Shown here piece by piece: positions 42,760 through 50,459 of a stretch of DNA of 54,028 nt (position 1 is its first letter; every line of letters begins with the position of its first letter). The stretch comes from Colivicinus sp022776215. Its GTDB lineage: Bacteria; Bacillota_I; Bacilli_A; Erysipelotrichales; Erysipelotrichaceae. A program made the position numbers and the translations under genes. Under the pieces are notes generated by a model that saw only the letters and a list, made by a program, of their open reading frames with translations, had not been told where the DNA came from and made no database searches. The stretch spans positions 1 through 54,028 of the forward strand of contig JALFIR010000029.1 of NCBI GenBank assembly GCA_022776215.1, written 5' to 3'.

Positions 42760-43946
42760 AAGAATTATATAGAATAGGTCCGGGACCCTCTAGTTCCCAT
42801 ACATTAGGTGTTAGAAATGCTTGTTTATATTACATTGATAAATATAACAAGGATGAATATACAGTTACTTTATATGGCTCTCTTGCCTTGACGGGCAAGG
42901 GTCATATGTCAGATAAGATTATTGAGGATACTTTTAAGCCTAAGAAAGTTACTATTATTTTTAAAAACGAGAGTTATGATGAAAATCCTAATACTATGGT
43001 TTTTGAAGAGGGCACTAGTGATGAGCTTGTAATTTATTCTACAGGCGGTGGTGCTATAAAAGTAAAAGGGTTTGAAAGTATTGTTGACCCCAATGTTTAT
43101 CCTCATAATTCACTTAATTCAATCAATGAATTTTGTTTACATAATGATTTAGATTATGCAGGCTATATTTATTGTTTCGAACCTAATATTAAAGAATATC
43201 TATTAGAAGTAGCTAAACAGATGATTGCGGAAATTAATAATGGTTTAGCAAGCAGTGGTGATTTACCAGGCCCTTTAAAGCTTAAAAGAGTGGCTGGTTC
43301 TTTAAATAATGAAGCTAAGAAATGTAGTGATGAAACTATTAAAGAAAAACTATTTTTAAGTTCTTATGCTTATGCAGCTTTAGAAGAAAATGCATGTGGA
43401 AAGATTGTGGTTACAGCACCAACACTTGGAAGCTGTGGTGTTTTAAGTTCTATCTTATATAAATACTATAAACAAGGATTTGAATTAAGTGACTTAGCTG
43501 ATGGCTTGGCTGTTGCAGGCTTATTTGGCAATTTGATTAAGACCAATGCTTCTATTTCTGGGGCTGTAGGTGGTTGCCAAGCTGAAATTGGTAGTGCTAC
43601 TGCTATGGCCAGTGCCTTTGCCTCATATTTAGAGAAATTACCTGCCAAATCAATTGAATATGCTGCTGAAATAGCTATTGAACATAATCTAGGACTTACA
43701 TGTGATCCAGTTGGTGGTTATGTTCAAGTACCTTGCATTGAAAGGAATGGTATTGGTGCTCTAAGAGCAATTGATTCTATGTTGTATGCGAAATATTTGA
43801 GTCATATTAAAGACAATATTGTAAGCTTTGATATGATTGTTGAGACTATGAAGTATACAGGGCAAAAGATTGCGATGGAATTAAGGGAAACTTCTCTTGG
43901 TGGTCTAGCCGAGGTTGTTCCTTGTAAGAAGCCTGAAGGATGTTAA
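42747..43946 (+). CDS. L-serine ammonia-lyase, iron-sulfur type (fused beta-alpha)
   Basis: Deaminates L-serine to pyruvate with a [4Fe-4S] cluster. The beta domain begins IGPGPSSSHTLGVRNA near residue 10 and is short (about 145 residues). The alpha domain has SSGDLPGPLKLKR, TAPTLGSCG, VGGCQAEIGSA and LTCDPVGG, supplying the cluster cysteines. The last residue is Cys (PEGC). In the structurally studied Legionella enzyme a C-terminal Cys fills the cluster's free site, which suggests the same self-inhibition. At 399 residues it is shorter than E. coli SdaA (about 454). It is translationally coupled to the membrane protein upstream. Confidence 0.92.
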   Translation: MESLKELYRIGPGPSSSHTLGVRNACLYYIDKYNKDEYTVTLYGSLALTGKGHMSDKIIEDTFKPKKVTIIFKNESYDENPNTMVFEEGTSDELVIYSTGGGAIKVKGFESIVDPNVYPHNSLNSINEFCLHNDLDYAGYIYCFEPNIKEYLLEVAKQMIAEINNGLASSGDLPGPLKLKRVAGSLNNEAKKCSDETIKEKLFLSSYAYAALEENACGKIVVTAPTLGSCGVLSSILYKYYKQGFELSDLADGLAVAGLFGNLIKTNASISGAVGGCQAEIGSATAMASAFASYLEKLPAKSIEYAAEIAIEHNLGLTCDPVGGYVQVPCIERNGIGALRAIDSMLYAKYLSHIKDNIVSFDMIVETMKYTGQKIAMELRETSLGGLAEVVPCKKPEGC

Positions 43947-43951
43947 AAATA

Positions 43952-43980
43952 AAAAGGAAACGAATTGTTTCCTTTTATTT
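43952..43980. terminator. Bidirectional terminator
   Basis: AAAAGGAAAC (43952-43961) and GTTTCCTTTT (43967-43976) between the convergent serine dehydratase and cyclophilin genes, with T or A runs on both sides. Confidence 0.85.
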
Positions 43981-44451
43981 AACGTAAATTGTTTTGATTA
44001 CAGGTGGGTTTACTGGTCTATCGTTGAAGCTTGTCTTGACACTTGCAAGTTCATCTAAGACTTCAAAGCCTTCTACCATATCACCGAATGCTGCGTATTG
44101 GCCATCTAAGAATGGTGTATCTACATGGCAAATAAAGAATTGTGATGATGCACTGTTTGGGTCTTGAGCACGTGCCATAGAGATAGTGCCTCTTTTGTGC
44201 TTATGCTTATTCACAACACCATTGCCAATGAATTCGCCCTTGATTTCTTCATCAGAACCACCAATACCAGTACCTTCAGGGTCACCACCTTGAATCATAA
44301 AATCTTTGATAATACGGTGGAAGATTAAACCATCATAGAATCCTTCATTAGCTAATTTTTCCATATTAGCACAAGTGATAGGAGCGTTTTCTGGATCTAA
44401 TTCAAACTTCATCACTTTTCCATCGTTCATTTCAATTACTAACATTTTCAT
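43975..44451 (-). CDS. Cyclophilin-type peptidyl-prolyl cis-trans isomerase
   Basis: 158-residue cytoplasmic cyclophilin that speeds proline isomerisation in folding. Motifs: FYDGLIFHRIIKDFMIQGGDPEGTGIGG (active-site Arg in FHRI and the IQGGDP block, near residue 40), MARAQDPNSASSQFFI near residue 92, and LDGQYAAFGDMVEG near residue 114. There is no signal peptide. AGGAGG lies 3-8 nt before the ATG. Confidence 0.96.
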   Translation of the reverse strand: MKMLVIEMNDGKVMKFELDPENAPITCANMEKLANEGFYDGLIFHRIIKDFMIQGGDPEGTGIGGSDEEIKGEFIGNGVVNKHKHKRGTISMARAQDPNSASSQFFICHVDTPFLDGQYAAFGDMVEGFEVLDELASVKTSFNDRPVNPPVIKTIYVK

Positions 44452-44525
44452 ATCCTCCTATATTATCTTAAACTATCTTTTCAAAACACAAAAGATGTAT
44501 TATATTACTACGAGGGTAAAAGGAT

Positions 44526-45692
44526 ATGTTTTTTAAGAAGAATAAAGAATTGTCAATTTTTAAAGACGCCGTATTTGCGGTATCTGGTCTAGCTAAGGCA
44601 GATAATGATCCAAGCACTATTAATGCTACTATTGGTTCATTATGTGGCGAAGATGGCAAGATCGCATGTTTTAAGAGTGTTTACAAATGTTATGACGAAC
44701 TAACAAGTGCTGAAAAGACAGCTTATGCGAAAAGTCCATGTGGCAATCCTGACTTTAGAGAAGCTATTACTAAGTTCGTTTTAGAAGATAAGTGTAATGG
44801 TGAGGCAGTTGCGGTTGCGGGTGGTACTGGTGGTATCGCTCTAGCCTTAGATTTATGTCTAAATGAAGATGATACAGTTATTATCCCTGAGATTGCTTGG
44901 GGCAACTATAGACAAATGCTAGTGGAGAGAAATCTAAAGGCCTTAGTTTATGATCCATATAATGTAGAAGAGTTATGTTCATTAATTAAGGAGAATGAAA
45001 GACCTTTTGTGGTAATTAATTCACCATGTGAAAATCCATGTGGTTTATCTTATTCATATGAAGAATGGAAAAAAATCACTAAGGCTTTAAATGAAACAAA
45101 GGAAGCAATCTTGTTGAATGATATAGCTTATATTGATTATGCATATAGTAAAGATTATAAGGATTATTTAGCTTTGATTGGTGAGATGGGTGAGCATGTT
45201 TTAACTTTTGTGGCTGCATCTTGTTCAAAGACTTTCTCTTATTATGGCCAAAGACTTGGTGCTTTAATTATTATTAATAAAAACAAGGAATTTGTAGACT
45301 TGTTTATTAATCAATGTGAGAAGCATATTAGAACATCTTATGGAAGCTGTAATAATGGTTCGATGATTGCGATTACTAATGTCTTGAATAATCATTTTGA
45401 TGAATTTAAAGCTGAATTAAATGAATACCGCAATCTTTTAAGACAAAGAACAGAGCTATTCATTAAAGAAAGTAACGAAGTAGGCTTGAATCTATATCCA
45501 TATAATGATGGTTTCTTTGTAACTATTAAGTATGATAATGATTTTAGAGATAAGCTACATGCTCTATTAATTGAAAACCATATCTACTGTGTAAAAGTTA
45601 ATAAGGGTATTAGAGTTGGTCTATGTTCAACTCCACTTGATAAGGTTAGTGGTTTAGCTAAGAAGATTAAAGATATTGAATTAAGTATTTAA
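44526..45692 (+). CDS. Class I/II aminotransferase (PLP)
   Basis: 388 residues, PLP fold type I. It has GGTGGIALALDL near residue 99 (phosphate loop), NSPCENPCGLSYS near residue 162 (like NP-NPTG), NDIAYIDY near residue 198 (PLP Asp and Tyr), the PLP lysine in SCSKTFSYYGQRLGA near residue 238, and a C-terminal RVGLCS Arg that binds the substrate carboxylate. It resembles aromatic amino acid/aspartate aminotransferases; the true amino donor is not known. AAAAGGAT precedes the ATG. Confidence 0.9.
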   Translation: MFFKKNKELSIFKDAVFAVSGLAKADNDPSTINATIGSLCGEDGKIACFKSVYKCYDELTSAEKTAYAKSPCGNPDFREAITKFVLEDKCNGEAVAVAGGTGGIALALDLCLNEDDTVIIPEIAWGNYRQMLVERNLKALVYDPYNVEELCSLIKENERPFVVINSPCENPCGLSYSYEEWKKITKALNETKEAILLNDIAYIDYAYSKDYKDYLALIGEMGEHVLTFVAASCSKTFSYYGQRLGALIIINKNKEFVDLFINQCEKHIRTSYGSCNNGSMIAITNVLNNHFDEFKAELNEYRNLLRQRTELFIKESNEVGLNLYPYNDGFFVTIKYDNDFRDKLHALLIENHIYCVKVNKGIRVGLCSTPLDKVSGLAKKIKDIELSI

Positions 45693-45695
45693 ATC

Positions 45696-45729
45696 AATAA
45701 TGGTGAGCACGTGTTCACCATTATTTTTC
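45696..45729 (+). terminator. Intrinsic terminator
   Basis: AATAATGGTGA (45696-45706) and TCACCATTATT (45715-45725) then T5. Its arms recur in the hairpin at 46575. Confidence 0.85.
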
Positions 45730-45830
45730 TCTAAAAACTGTTATGAAATATATATTAGAATTGATTTTTTTTGATTGAAAGCTATTTTTTTAAGATAGTC
45801 ATGTATACTTAAGAAAAAGGGGTGGCTATT

Positions 45831-46575
45831 ATGAAAAGAAAAAATAATATTTTTAGTATTACTAACAATCTGCTTAGTTTCATGTTCCAACAAAACAGTT
45901 TTAGAAGAATATACAGGAGAGTATTTTGATTATAGTGATTATAATACCTATCTTGCATATCATGGTTTTGTGATTGATTCAATGAAAAGCAAAGATAACG
46001 TTTATACATATACAATTGGCGATAATGAATATGAGTTAATTGTCTTGAATAATATTAAATATAGTTTGAAGGCATATCCTATAAATTTACTGTTTAAAGA
46101 CAAGGATGGAAGTATCAACTTATATGACAAGTACTATGTATTTGATAACTTATTGTTAAGTAAAAACACTGATAAGAGAATCGTTGAATGTTTAAAAAAA
46201 TCAAAGATAAAGAAAGATGAATTAGATTATTTTAAGGATGGAAATATTTTTACGATAGATGAGTTTTTAGATTATTTATCTTTAGATATTTTGAATATTA
46301 ACGAATTTGTTGATGAAACTATTTTAAATGCTTATAAATGTGTAGAGGTTACATTTAAAGATGGTTCTAATATCTTTTTAAAACAATTAGATAGAGATTA
46401 TCTTGGTGTAGAAAGAAATAATATTGATGACAAACTTGTGATGTTGCATGATACTGGATGTATTGGTTCTTATTATATAAATGATGATGACTATATATGG
46501 ATACAAAATCTAATTTTGAAGGTTGTTGAAGATAAAGGTGGTATTGAAGCTAAATTTAGATCAATGAATTATTAA
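45831..46575 (+). pseudogene. Lipoprotein gene with a -1/+1 frameshift in an A6 tract
   Basis: GGGGTGG precedes ATG 45831, but that frame stops at about 45927. From codon 4 on, the neighbouring frame is open to 46575 and begins with a clear lipoprotein signal (KIIFLVLLTICLVSCSNK, lipobox LVSC). Removing one A from the run at 45839-45844 joins start and body into a protein of about 247 residues. The body is Asp/Tyr/Lys-rich, with no recognised domain. An ORF caller would start at the internal Met at 45970 and miss the signal. It may be phase-variable, truly broken, or a sequencing error in the homopolymer. Confidence 0.8.
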
Positions 46576-46604
46576 ATAATGGTGAGCATGCGCTCACCAT
46601 TATT
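46575..46604. terminator. Bidirectional terminator-like hairpin
   Basis: AATAATGGTGAGC (46575-46587) and GCTCACCATTATT (46592-46604): a 13-bp stem between the convergent lipoprotein and ruvX genes. The T-runs are short. Confidence 0.75.
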
Positions 46605-46609
46605 AATAC

Positions 46610-47038
46610 TTATTGTTTATTTCTATTCGCATCAAGCCAATACTGCAAGATACGAACAGCTGCCTGTTGGTCAATAATCTTCTTCCTCTTTTTACGAGAC
46701 ATGTCGAAGTTATTGATTAAGAATTCATGAGAATCTTTAGTAGTATTTCTTTCATCTTGAAGAACACACTTAATGCCAGTTTCTTCTTCTAAGACTCTGG
46801 CAAAATCAGCACATAATTGAGCTTTAGGACCCACATCATCGTTTTCTAATAGGGGATAGCCTACTACAATTAAGTCTGGTGTATATTCTTTCTCAAAGAA
46901 GTCTAATAACTTATCAAAACATTCATCATAGTCATCCGGCTTGAATCTGATTGTCTTGACAGCTTGGGCAATAACGCCTGTATCACTTTTGGAAATGCCA
47001 CAGGTAACACTTCCTAAATCTAATCCAATATATTTCAT
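46610..47038 (-). CDS. ruvX: RuvX/YqgF, Holliday-junction resolvase-like RNase H-fold protein
   Basis: 142 residues. YqgF signatures are GLDLGSVTCGISKSD near residue 5 (catalytic Asp), VVGYPL near residue 58, DERNTT near residue 95 and the C-terminal DQQAAVRILQYWL (catalytic Asp). The family is linked to pre-16S rRNA 5'-end processing and possibly recombination. There is no Shine-Dalgarno; a TAGAAT ends 6 nt before the ATG. It lies 24 nt after the ArsR-type gene and may also be read from that operon. Confidence 0.94.
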   Translation of the reverse strand: MKYIGLDLGSVTCGISKSDTGVIAQAVKTIRFKPDDYDECFDKLLDFFEKEYTPDLIVVGYPLLENDDVGPKAQLCADFARVLEEETGIKCVLQDERNTTKDSHEFLINNFDMSRKKRKKIIDQQAAVRILQYWLDANRNKQ

Positions 47039-47050
47039 ATATCTATTCTA
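47039..47050 (-). promoter_or_regulatory. -10 box of a predicted leaderless promoter (ruvX)
   Basis: TAGAAT on the minus strand (47050-47045), then AGATAT and the ATG. The -35 region is poor. Confidence 0.5.
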
Positions 47051-47062
47051 TATCGTGGATGC

Positions 47063-47347
47063 TTATTCTTTTACATGGGCAAGTCCCATTTCGATTATTT
47101 TATAGACATGGTCGTCATCTAAAGAATAATAGATTGTTTGACCTTCACGTCTATTTTTGATTAATTTTGATTGCTTAAGATTCTTTAATTGATGTGAAAT
47201 AGCTGATTGATTCATATTTAGTTCATTAGCTATTTCATTAACACTAGCTTCTTTTTCTTGCAGTAACAACAAGATTCTAATTCTTGTAGAATCACCAAAT
47301 ACCTTGAAAAGTTCCGCTAGATTATAAATATTATCTTCACTAATCAT
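47063..47347 (-). CDS. ArsR/SmtB-family zinc-responsive repressor
   Basis: 94-residue winged-helix metal sensor: LFKVFGDSTRIRILLLL, the recognition helix MNQSAISHQLKNLKQSKLI, then the beta wing. The last helix has Asp-x-His, ten residues, His-x-x-Glu (DDHV to AHVKE), the alpha-5 zinc site of SmtB/CzrA. The alpha-3 cysteine motif ELCVCD of CadC/ArsR is absent. It therefore probably senses zinc (or cobalt) rather than cadmium/lead thiolates. It overlaps the P-type ATPase gene by 4 nt and likely binds the repeat at 49458. Confidence 0.93.
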   Translation of the reverse strand: MISEDNIYNLAELFKVFGDSTRIRILLLLQEKEASVNEIANELNMNQSAISHQLKNLKQSKLIKNRREGQTIYYSLDDDHVYKIIEMGLAHVKE

Positions 47348-49215
47348 AATCTTTTAACGTTTAAAGCTCTTATCGCATTAAGCACACAAATTACCATAAC
47401 ACCTACATCCGCAAAGATGGCGATCCACATATTGGTAATACCAATTGCAGTTAGGATTAAACATAAAACCTTTATACCAATCGCAAAGAAGATGTTTTCA
47501 TAGACAATTCTCATGCATTTCTTGGCAATCTTGATAGCCTTAGCAATCTTTAAAGGATCATCGTCCATTAAGACTACATCAGCTGCTTCAATTGCTGCAT
47601 CACTACCTAGGGCACCCATCGCAATACCAATATCAGCCAAACTTAAGACTGGGGCATCATTGATGCCATCGCCCACAAAGGCTAATACTTCATCTTCTTT
47701 TTTATCTTTTAATAGTTCTTCAACCTTAGATACCTTATCTTGAGGTAAAAGTTCACTATAAACTCTATCGATATTTAATTTCTTGGCAACATTTTCACCT
47801 ACATGTCTTTCATCACCTGTCAACATTACTGTTAATCTGATGCCAATTTTCTTTAATTCAGAAATCGCTTTTTCACTTGTTGGCTTAATCACATCACCAA
47901 TATGAATATGACCCTTATAATGGTTATCTAGCGCAAGATGAACTATTGTTCCCTCATCATGGCATTCAATGATAGAAACACCATATTCACTCATTAGTTT
48001 CTCATTACCAATAAGAACCGTTTTATCGTCAATAATAGCCTTAATACCCTTACCAGGAATTTCTTTTACTGACTTAACTCTTGATTTATCAAGAGGTTTA
48101 CCATATTCTTTAATGATAGATTTACCAATAGGGTGGGTAGTAAAGATTTCACCATGGGCTGCATAATCAAGTAATTCTTCCTTACTAAATTCATTGTTGT
48201 GAATGGTAGTTACTTCAAATATACCCTTAGTCATAGTTCCTGTCTTATCAAAGGCTACAATCTTAACCTTAGATAATTGTTCAAGATAGTTAGAACCTTT
48301 TACAAGTACACCTTGGGAACTAGCACCACCAATGCCTCCAAAGAAAGACAATGGGATAGAGATGACAATGGCACAAGGACATGATACAACAAGGAAAGTA
48401 AGAGCTCTTATTAACCATGTTGACCAATTATAACCATTGCCTAAGATAAGTCCATTCACAAAAGGTGGCAATATCGCAACAGCCAAAGCACTATAACATA
48501 CAATTGGTGTATAGTAGTGGGCAAACTTTGTGATAAAGTTTTCTGACTTTGACTTAGCGCTTGTGGCGTTTTCAACTAAATCTAGAATCTTAGATACAGT
48601 TGATTCACCAAAGTCCTTAGTAGTCTTAATCTTTAAAGGTGATTCCATATTGATACAACCTGAAATTACCTCATCATTTACTTTTACATTTCTAGGCTTT
48701 GATTCACCTGTCAAGGCACTAGTATTAAGCGAAGAATTACCTTCAACTACAATACCATCTAAGGGAATCTTTTCACCAACTACAACTGTAATAATATCGC
48801 CAATTTGTACTTCATCAGGATCAACTTTAACAAGTTCTCCATCTTTTTCGATATTGGCATAGTCAGGTCTTATGTCCATTAAATTTGAGATATTCTTACG
48901 TGACTTTCCGACAGCATAGCTTTGGAAAAGTTCACCAATTTGATAGAACAACATAACGGCAACAGCCTCAGGGTATTCACCTAGGCCAATGGCACCTACA
49001 GTAGCTACTGCCATTAAGAAGTTTTCATCAAATACTTGTTTGTTTAGGATACCGTGTAGTGCGCCTTTTAAAACATCATAGCCAACTATTAGATATGGAA
49101 TTAAATATAGAAAGAAATCTAAATAAGGATTTTCTACATTAATAATTCTTAATGCGATATAGATGACTAGGGCACTAATTATCCTGTATAGATTTTTCTT
49201 TTGTTTCTTGGTCAT
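47344..49215 (-). CDS. cadA: Zn2+/Cd2+-type P1B ATPase (CadA/ZntA-like), without N-terminal HMA domain
   Basis: 623 residues, metal efflux across the membrane. It has TGES near residue 170 (actuator), the metal-path CPC in VSCPCAIVIS near residue 276, the phosphorylation site DKTGTMTKG near residue 323, HP motif THPIG near residue 355, MLTGDE and GDGINDAP near residue 515, and an Asp in the last helices (FADVGVM), a mark of the zinc/cadmium subgroup. The usual N-terminal heavy-metal-binding domain is missing but is encoded as a separate protein immediately upstream. Confidence 0.95.
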   Translation of the reverse strand: MTKKQKKNLYRIISALVIYIALRIINVENPYLDFFLYLIPYLIVGYDVLKGALHGILNKQVFDENFLMAVATVGAIGLGEYPEAVAVMLFYQIGELFQSYAVGKSRKNISNLMDIRPDYANIEKDGELVKVDPDEVQIGDIITVVVGEKIPLDGIVVEGNSSLNTSALTGESKPRNVKVNDEVISGCINMESPLKIKTTKDFGESTVSKILDLVENATSAKSKSENFITKFAHYYTPIVCYSALAVAILPPFVNGLILGNGYNWSTWLIRALTFLVVSCPCAIVISIPLSFFGGIGGASSQGVLVKGSNYLEQLSKVKIVAFDKTGTMTKGIFEVTTIHNNEFSKEELLDYAAHGEIFTTHPIGKSIIKEYGKPLDKSRVKSVKEIPGKGIKAIIDDKTVLIGNEKLMSEYGVSIIECHDEGTIVHLALDNHYKGHIHIGDVIKPTSEKAISELKKIGIRLTVMLTGDERHVGENVAKKLNIDRVYSELLPQDKVSKVEELLKDKKEDEVLAFVGDGINDAPVLSLADIGIAMGALGSDAAIEAADVVLMDDDPLKIAKAIKIAKKCMRIVYENIFFAIGIKVLCLILTAIGITNMWIAIFADVGVMVICVLNAIRALNVKRL

Positions 49216-49216
49216 C

Positions 49217-49435
49217 TTATAAATAAATCTCGCAATCGTCTTCTACAGCCTTACAGTTTTTAAGAACAGCTACCATTGTTTCCTTAACATCAGCACCTTC
49301 TTCAAATTCAACAATCATCTTTAATGCCATGAAATTTACAACAGCGTCCTTAACACCATTTGTTTTCTTAGCTGCTTCTTCCATTTTGTTTGCACAGTTT
49401 GCGCAATCAACTTCAATCTTATAAGTCTTTTTCAT
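49217..49435 (-). CDS. Stand-alone heavy-metal-associated (HMA) protein
   Basis: 72-residue ferredoxin-like fold with metal motif VDCANCANKMEE (CxxC, near residue 8) of the CadA/ZntA N-terminal type rather than the copper-chaperone MxCxxC type. Start at ATG 49435 is chosen because GGAGG lies upstream; the in-frame extension to 49471 has no ribosome binding site. The stop abuts the ATPase start (1-nt gap), so this looks like the missing first domain of the pump, made as a separate chain that may hand metal to it. Confidence 0.88.
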   Translation of the reverse strand: MKKTYKIEVDCANCANKMEEAAKKTNGVKDAVVNFMALKMIVEFEEGADVKETMVAVLKNCKAVEDDCEIYL

Positions 49436-49457
49436 ATTTCTTTTCCTCCAATTTATT

Positions 49458-49477
49458 ATATGAACATTCATTCATAT
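49458..49477. promoter_or_regulatory. Metal-repressor operator
   Basis: ATATGAA, 6 nt, TTCATAT: perfect 7-bp inverted repeat just downstream of the -10 box and matching the ATATGAA-type sites of SmtB/CzrA/CadC repressors. Confidence 0.75.
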
Positions 49478-49480
49478 ACT

Positions 49481-49508
49481 AATATATCATAAAGTTATTA
49501 CTAGTCAA
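49481..49508 (-). promoter_or_regulatory. Promoter of the metal efflux operon
   Basis: On the minus strand TTGACT (49508-49503), 16-nt spacer, TATATT (49486-49481), followed by the operator at 49458. Confidence 0.75.
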
Positions 49509-49543
49509 TATCTTTAATTAAAAAGTTGGTTTTTCGTATCAAC

Positions 49544-50287
49544 TTATTTCTTTGGAGCAAGCGATCTTGAAGTGATTGAATTAAACACAAACAAATCAGG
49601 ACGATTACGAGATTCACTAAATTCAAACTTAGTTCCTTCGTTATTATAGATTCTTGATGTGATCATAGGTAAACAATTAAAGTCTCCTAATTCAAGATAC
49701 TTTTCATCAAGAGGAGTAGCTTCTACCATAGTAATCTTTCTTTTAATAGTAGCTATTTCCATTCCTAAATTTTTGGAATAATAATTAAATAATGATTTCT
49801 CCGCAATCTTTTCATTCATCTGGCCAACAACATCTTTTCTTAATAAAGAAGTATCAATCATCTTGGCGACATCATCAATATATCTAACTCTTTGAATCAA
49901 ATAGACTTGTATTCCTTTTGGAAAACCAGTTTTTTGAGCTAAGTGTTCATCTATCGTTAATTCTTCAAAAGCTATAACTTTATTTCTTACGCTAAAGCCA
50001 TATCTTTTACCTGTGGCATAAACACCTTCAGCATCGGTAATAAGATAATCATATTTTGGTTGATTATCACTACTAGAATGAATTATTCTAACACCCTTGC
50101 CATGATGAGGTTGAACATAGCCTTCCATGGTTAAATGAGAAATTGCTCTTCTTACTGTATTCCTGGAACAGTCGTATATTTGAATTAAAGTATTCTCAGA
50201 AGGTAAATAAGATCCTTCGTTATATTCACCTGAATCTATTCTCTTTTTTAATGACTTATATATTTGTTCATACTTTGATTTTGGCAT
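49544..50287 (-). CDS. GntR-family (HutC/TreR-type) sugar regulator
   Basis: 247 residues: GntR winged helix (YEQIYKSLKKRIDSGEY, LPSENTLIQIYDCSRNTVRRAISHLTMEGYV, near 7-65) and a UTRA ligand-binding domain (about 95-235). The divergent genes encode a beta-glucoside PTS and 6-phospho-beta-glucosidase, so the ligand is probably a phospho-beta-glucoside. The shared intergenic region holds two copies of a palindrome that fit as its operators. AGAGGTG precedes the ATG. Confidence 0.92.
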   Translation of the reverse strand: MPKSKYEQIYKSLKKRIDSGEYNEGSYLPSENTLIQIYDCSRNTVRRAISHLTMEGYVQPHHGKGVRIIHSSSDNQPKYDYLITDAEGVYATGKRYGFSVRNKVIAFEELTIDEHLAQKTGFPKGIQVYLIQRVRYIDDVAKMIDTSLLRKDVVGQMNEKIAEKSLFNYYSKNLGMEIATIKRKITMVEATPLDEKYLELGDFNCLPMITSRIYNNEGTKFEFSESRNRPDLFVFNSITSRSLAPKK

Positions 50288-50311
50288 ATTTACACCTCTT
50301 TTAATTAGTTT

Positions 50312-50340
50312 ATATTATCAAATAACAAGTGGAATTTCAA
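50312..50340 (-). promoter_or_regulatory. Promoter of the GntR gene
   Basis: On the minus strand TTGAAA (50340-50335), 17-nt spacer, TAATAT (50317-50312). An operator copy lies directly upstream. Confidence 0.7.
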
Positions 50341-50346
50341 TAAAAA

Positions 50347-50360
50347 CATGTTTAAACAAG
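50347..50360. promoter_or_regulatory. GntR operator copy 1
   Basis: CATGTTTAAACAAG, containing the palindrome TGTTTAAACA. Its exact reverse complement occurs at 50405. Confidence 0.75.
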
Positions 50361-50399
50361 AGAAAAATGCAAAGGCTTACAAAAAAACTAAAAAAGTAC

Positions 50400-50428
50400 T
50401 TGTGCTTGTTTAAACATGTTGATATTAT
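50400..50428 (+). promoter_or_regulatory. Promoter of the beta-glucoside operon
   Basis: TTGTGC (50400-50405), 17-nt spacer, TATTAT (50423-50428). The spacer is filled by operator copy 2, so binding should block RNA polymerase. Confidence 0.7.
50405..50418. promoter_or_regulatory. GntR operator copy 2
   Basis: CTTGTTTAAACATG, palindromic core TGTTTAAACA, inverted relative to copy 1 with core centres 58 bp apart. Confidence 0.75.
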
Positions 50429-50459
50429 GAAGGCGTAAAAATAAACGGGGGATTGATAA

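Noticed and set aside
45970..46575. A 201-residue cytoplasmic protein starting at ATG 45970
   Set aside because: The frame is open far upstream and encodes a lipoprotein signal joined to the ribosome binding site at 45820-45826 by one frameshift. ATG 45970 has no ribosome binding site.
48530..48862. 110-codon open frame on the plus strand inside the P-type ATPase gene
   Set aside because: It is antisense to a conserved enzyme, without ribosome binding site or recognisable protein features.
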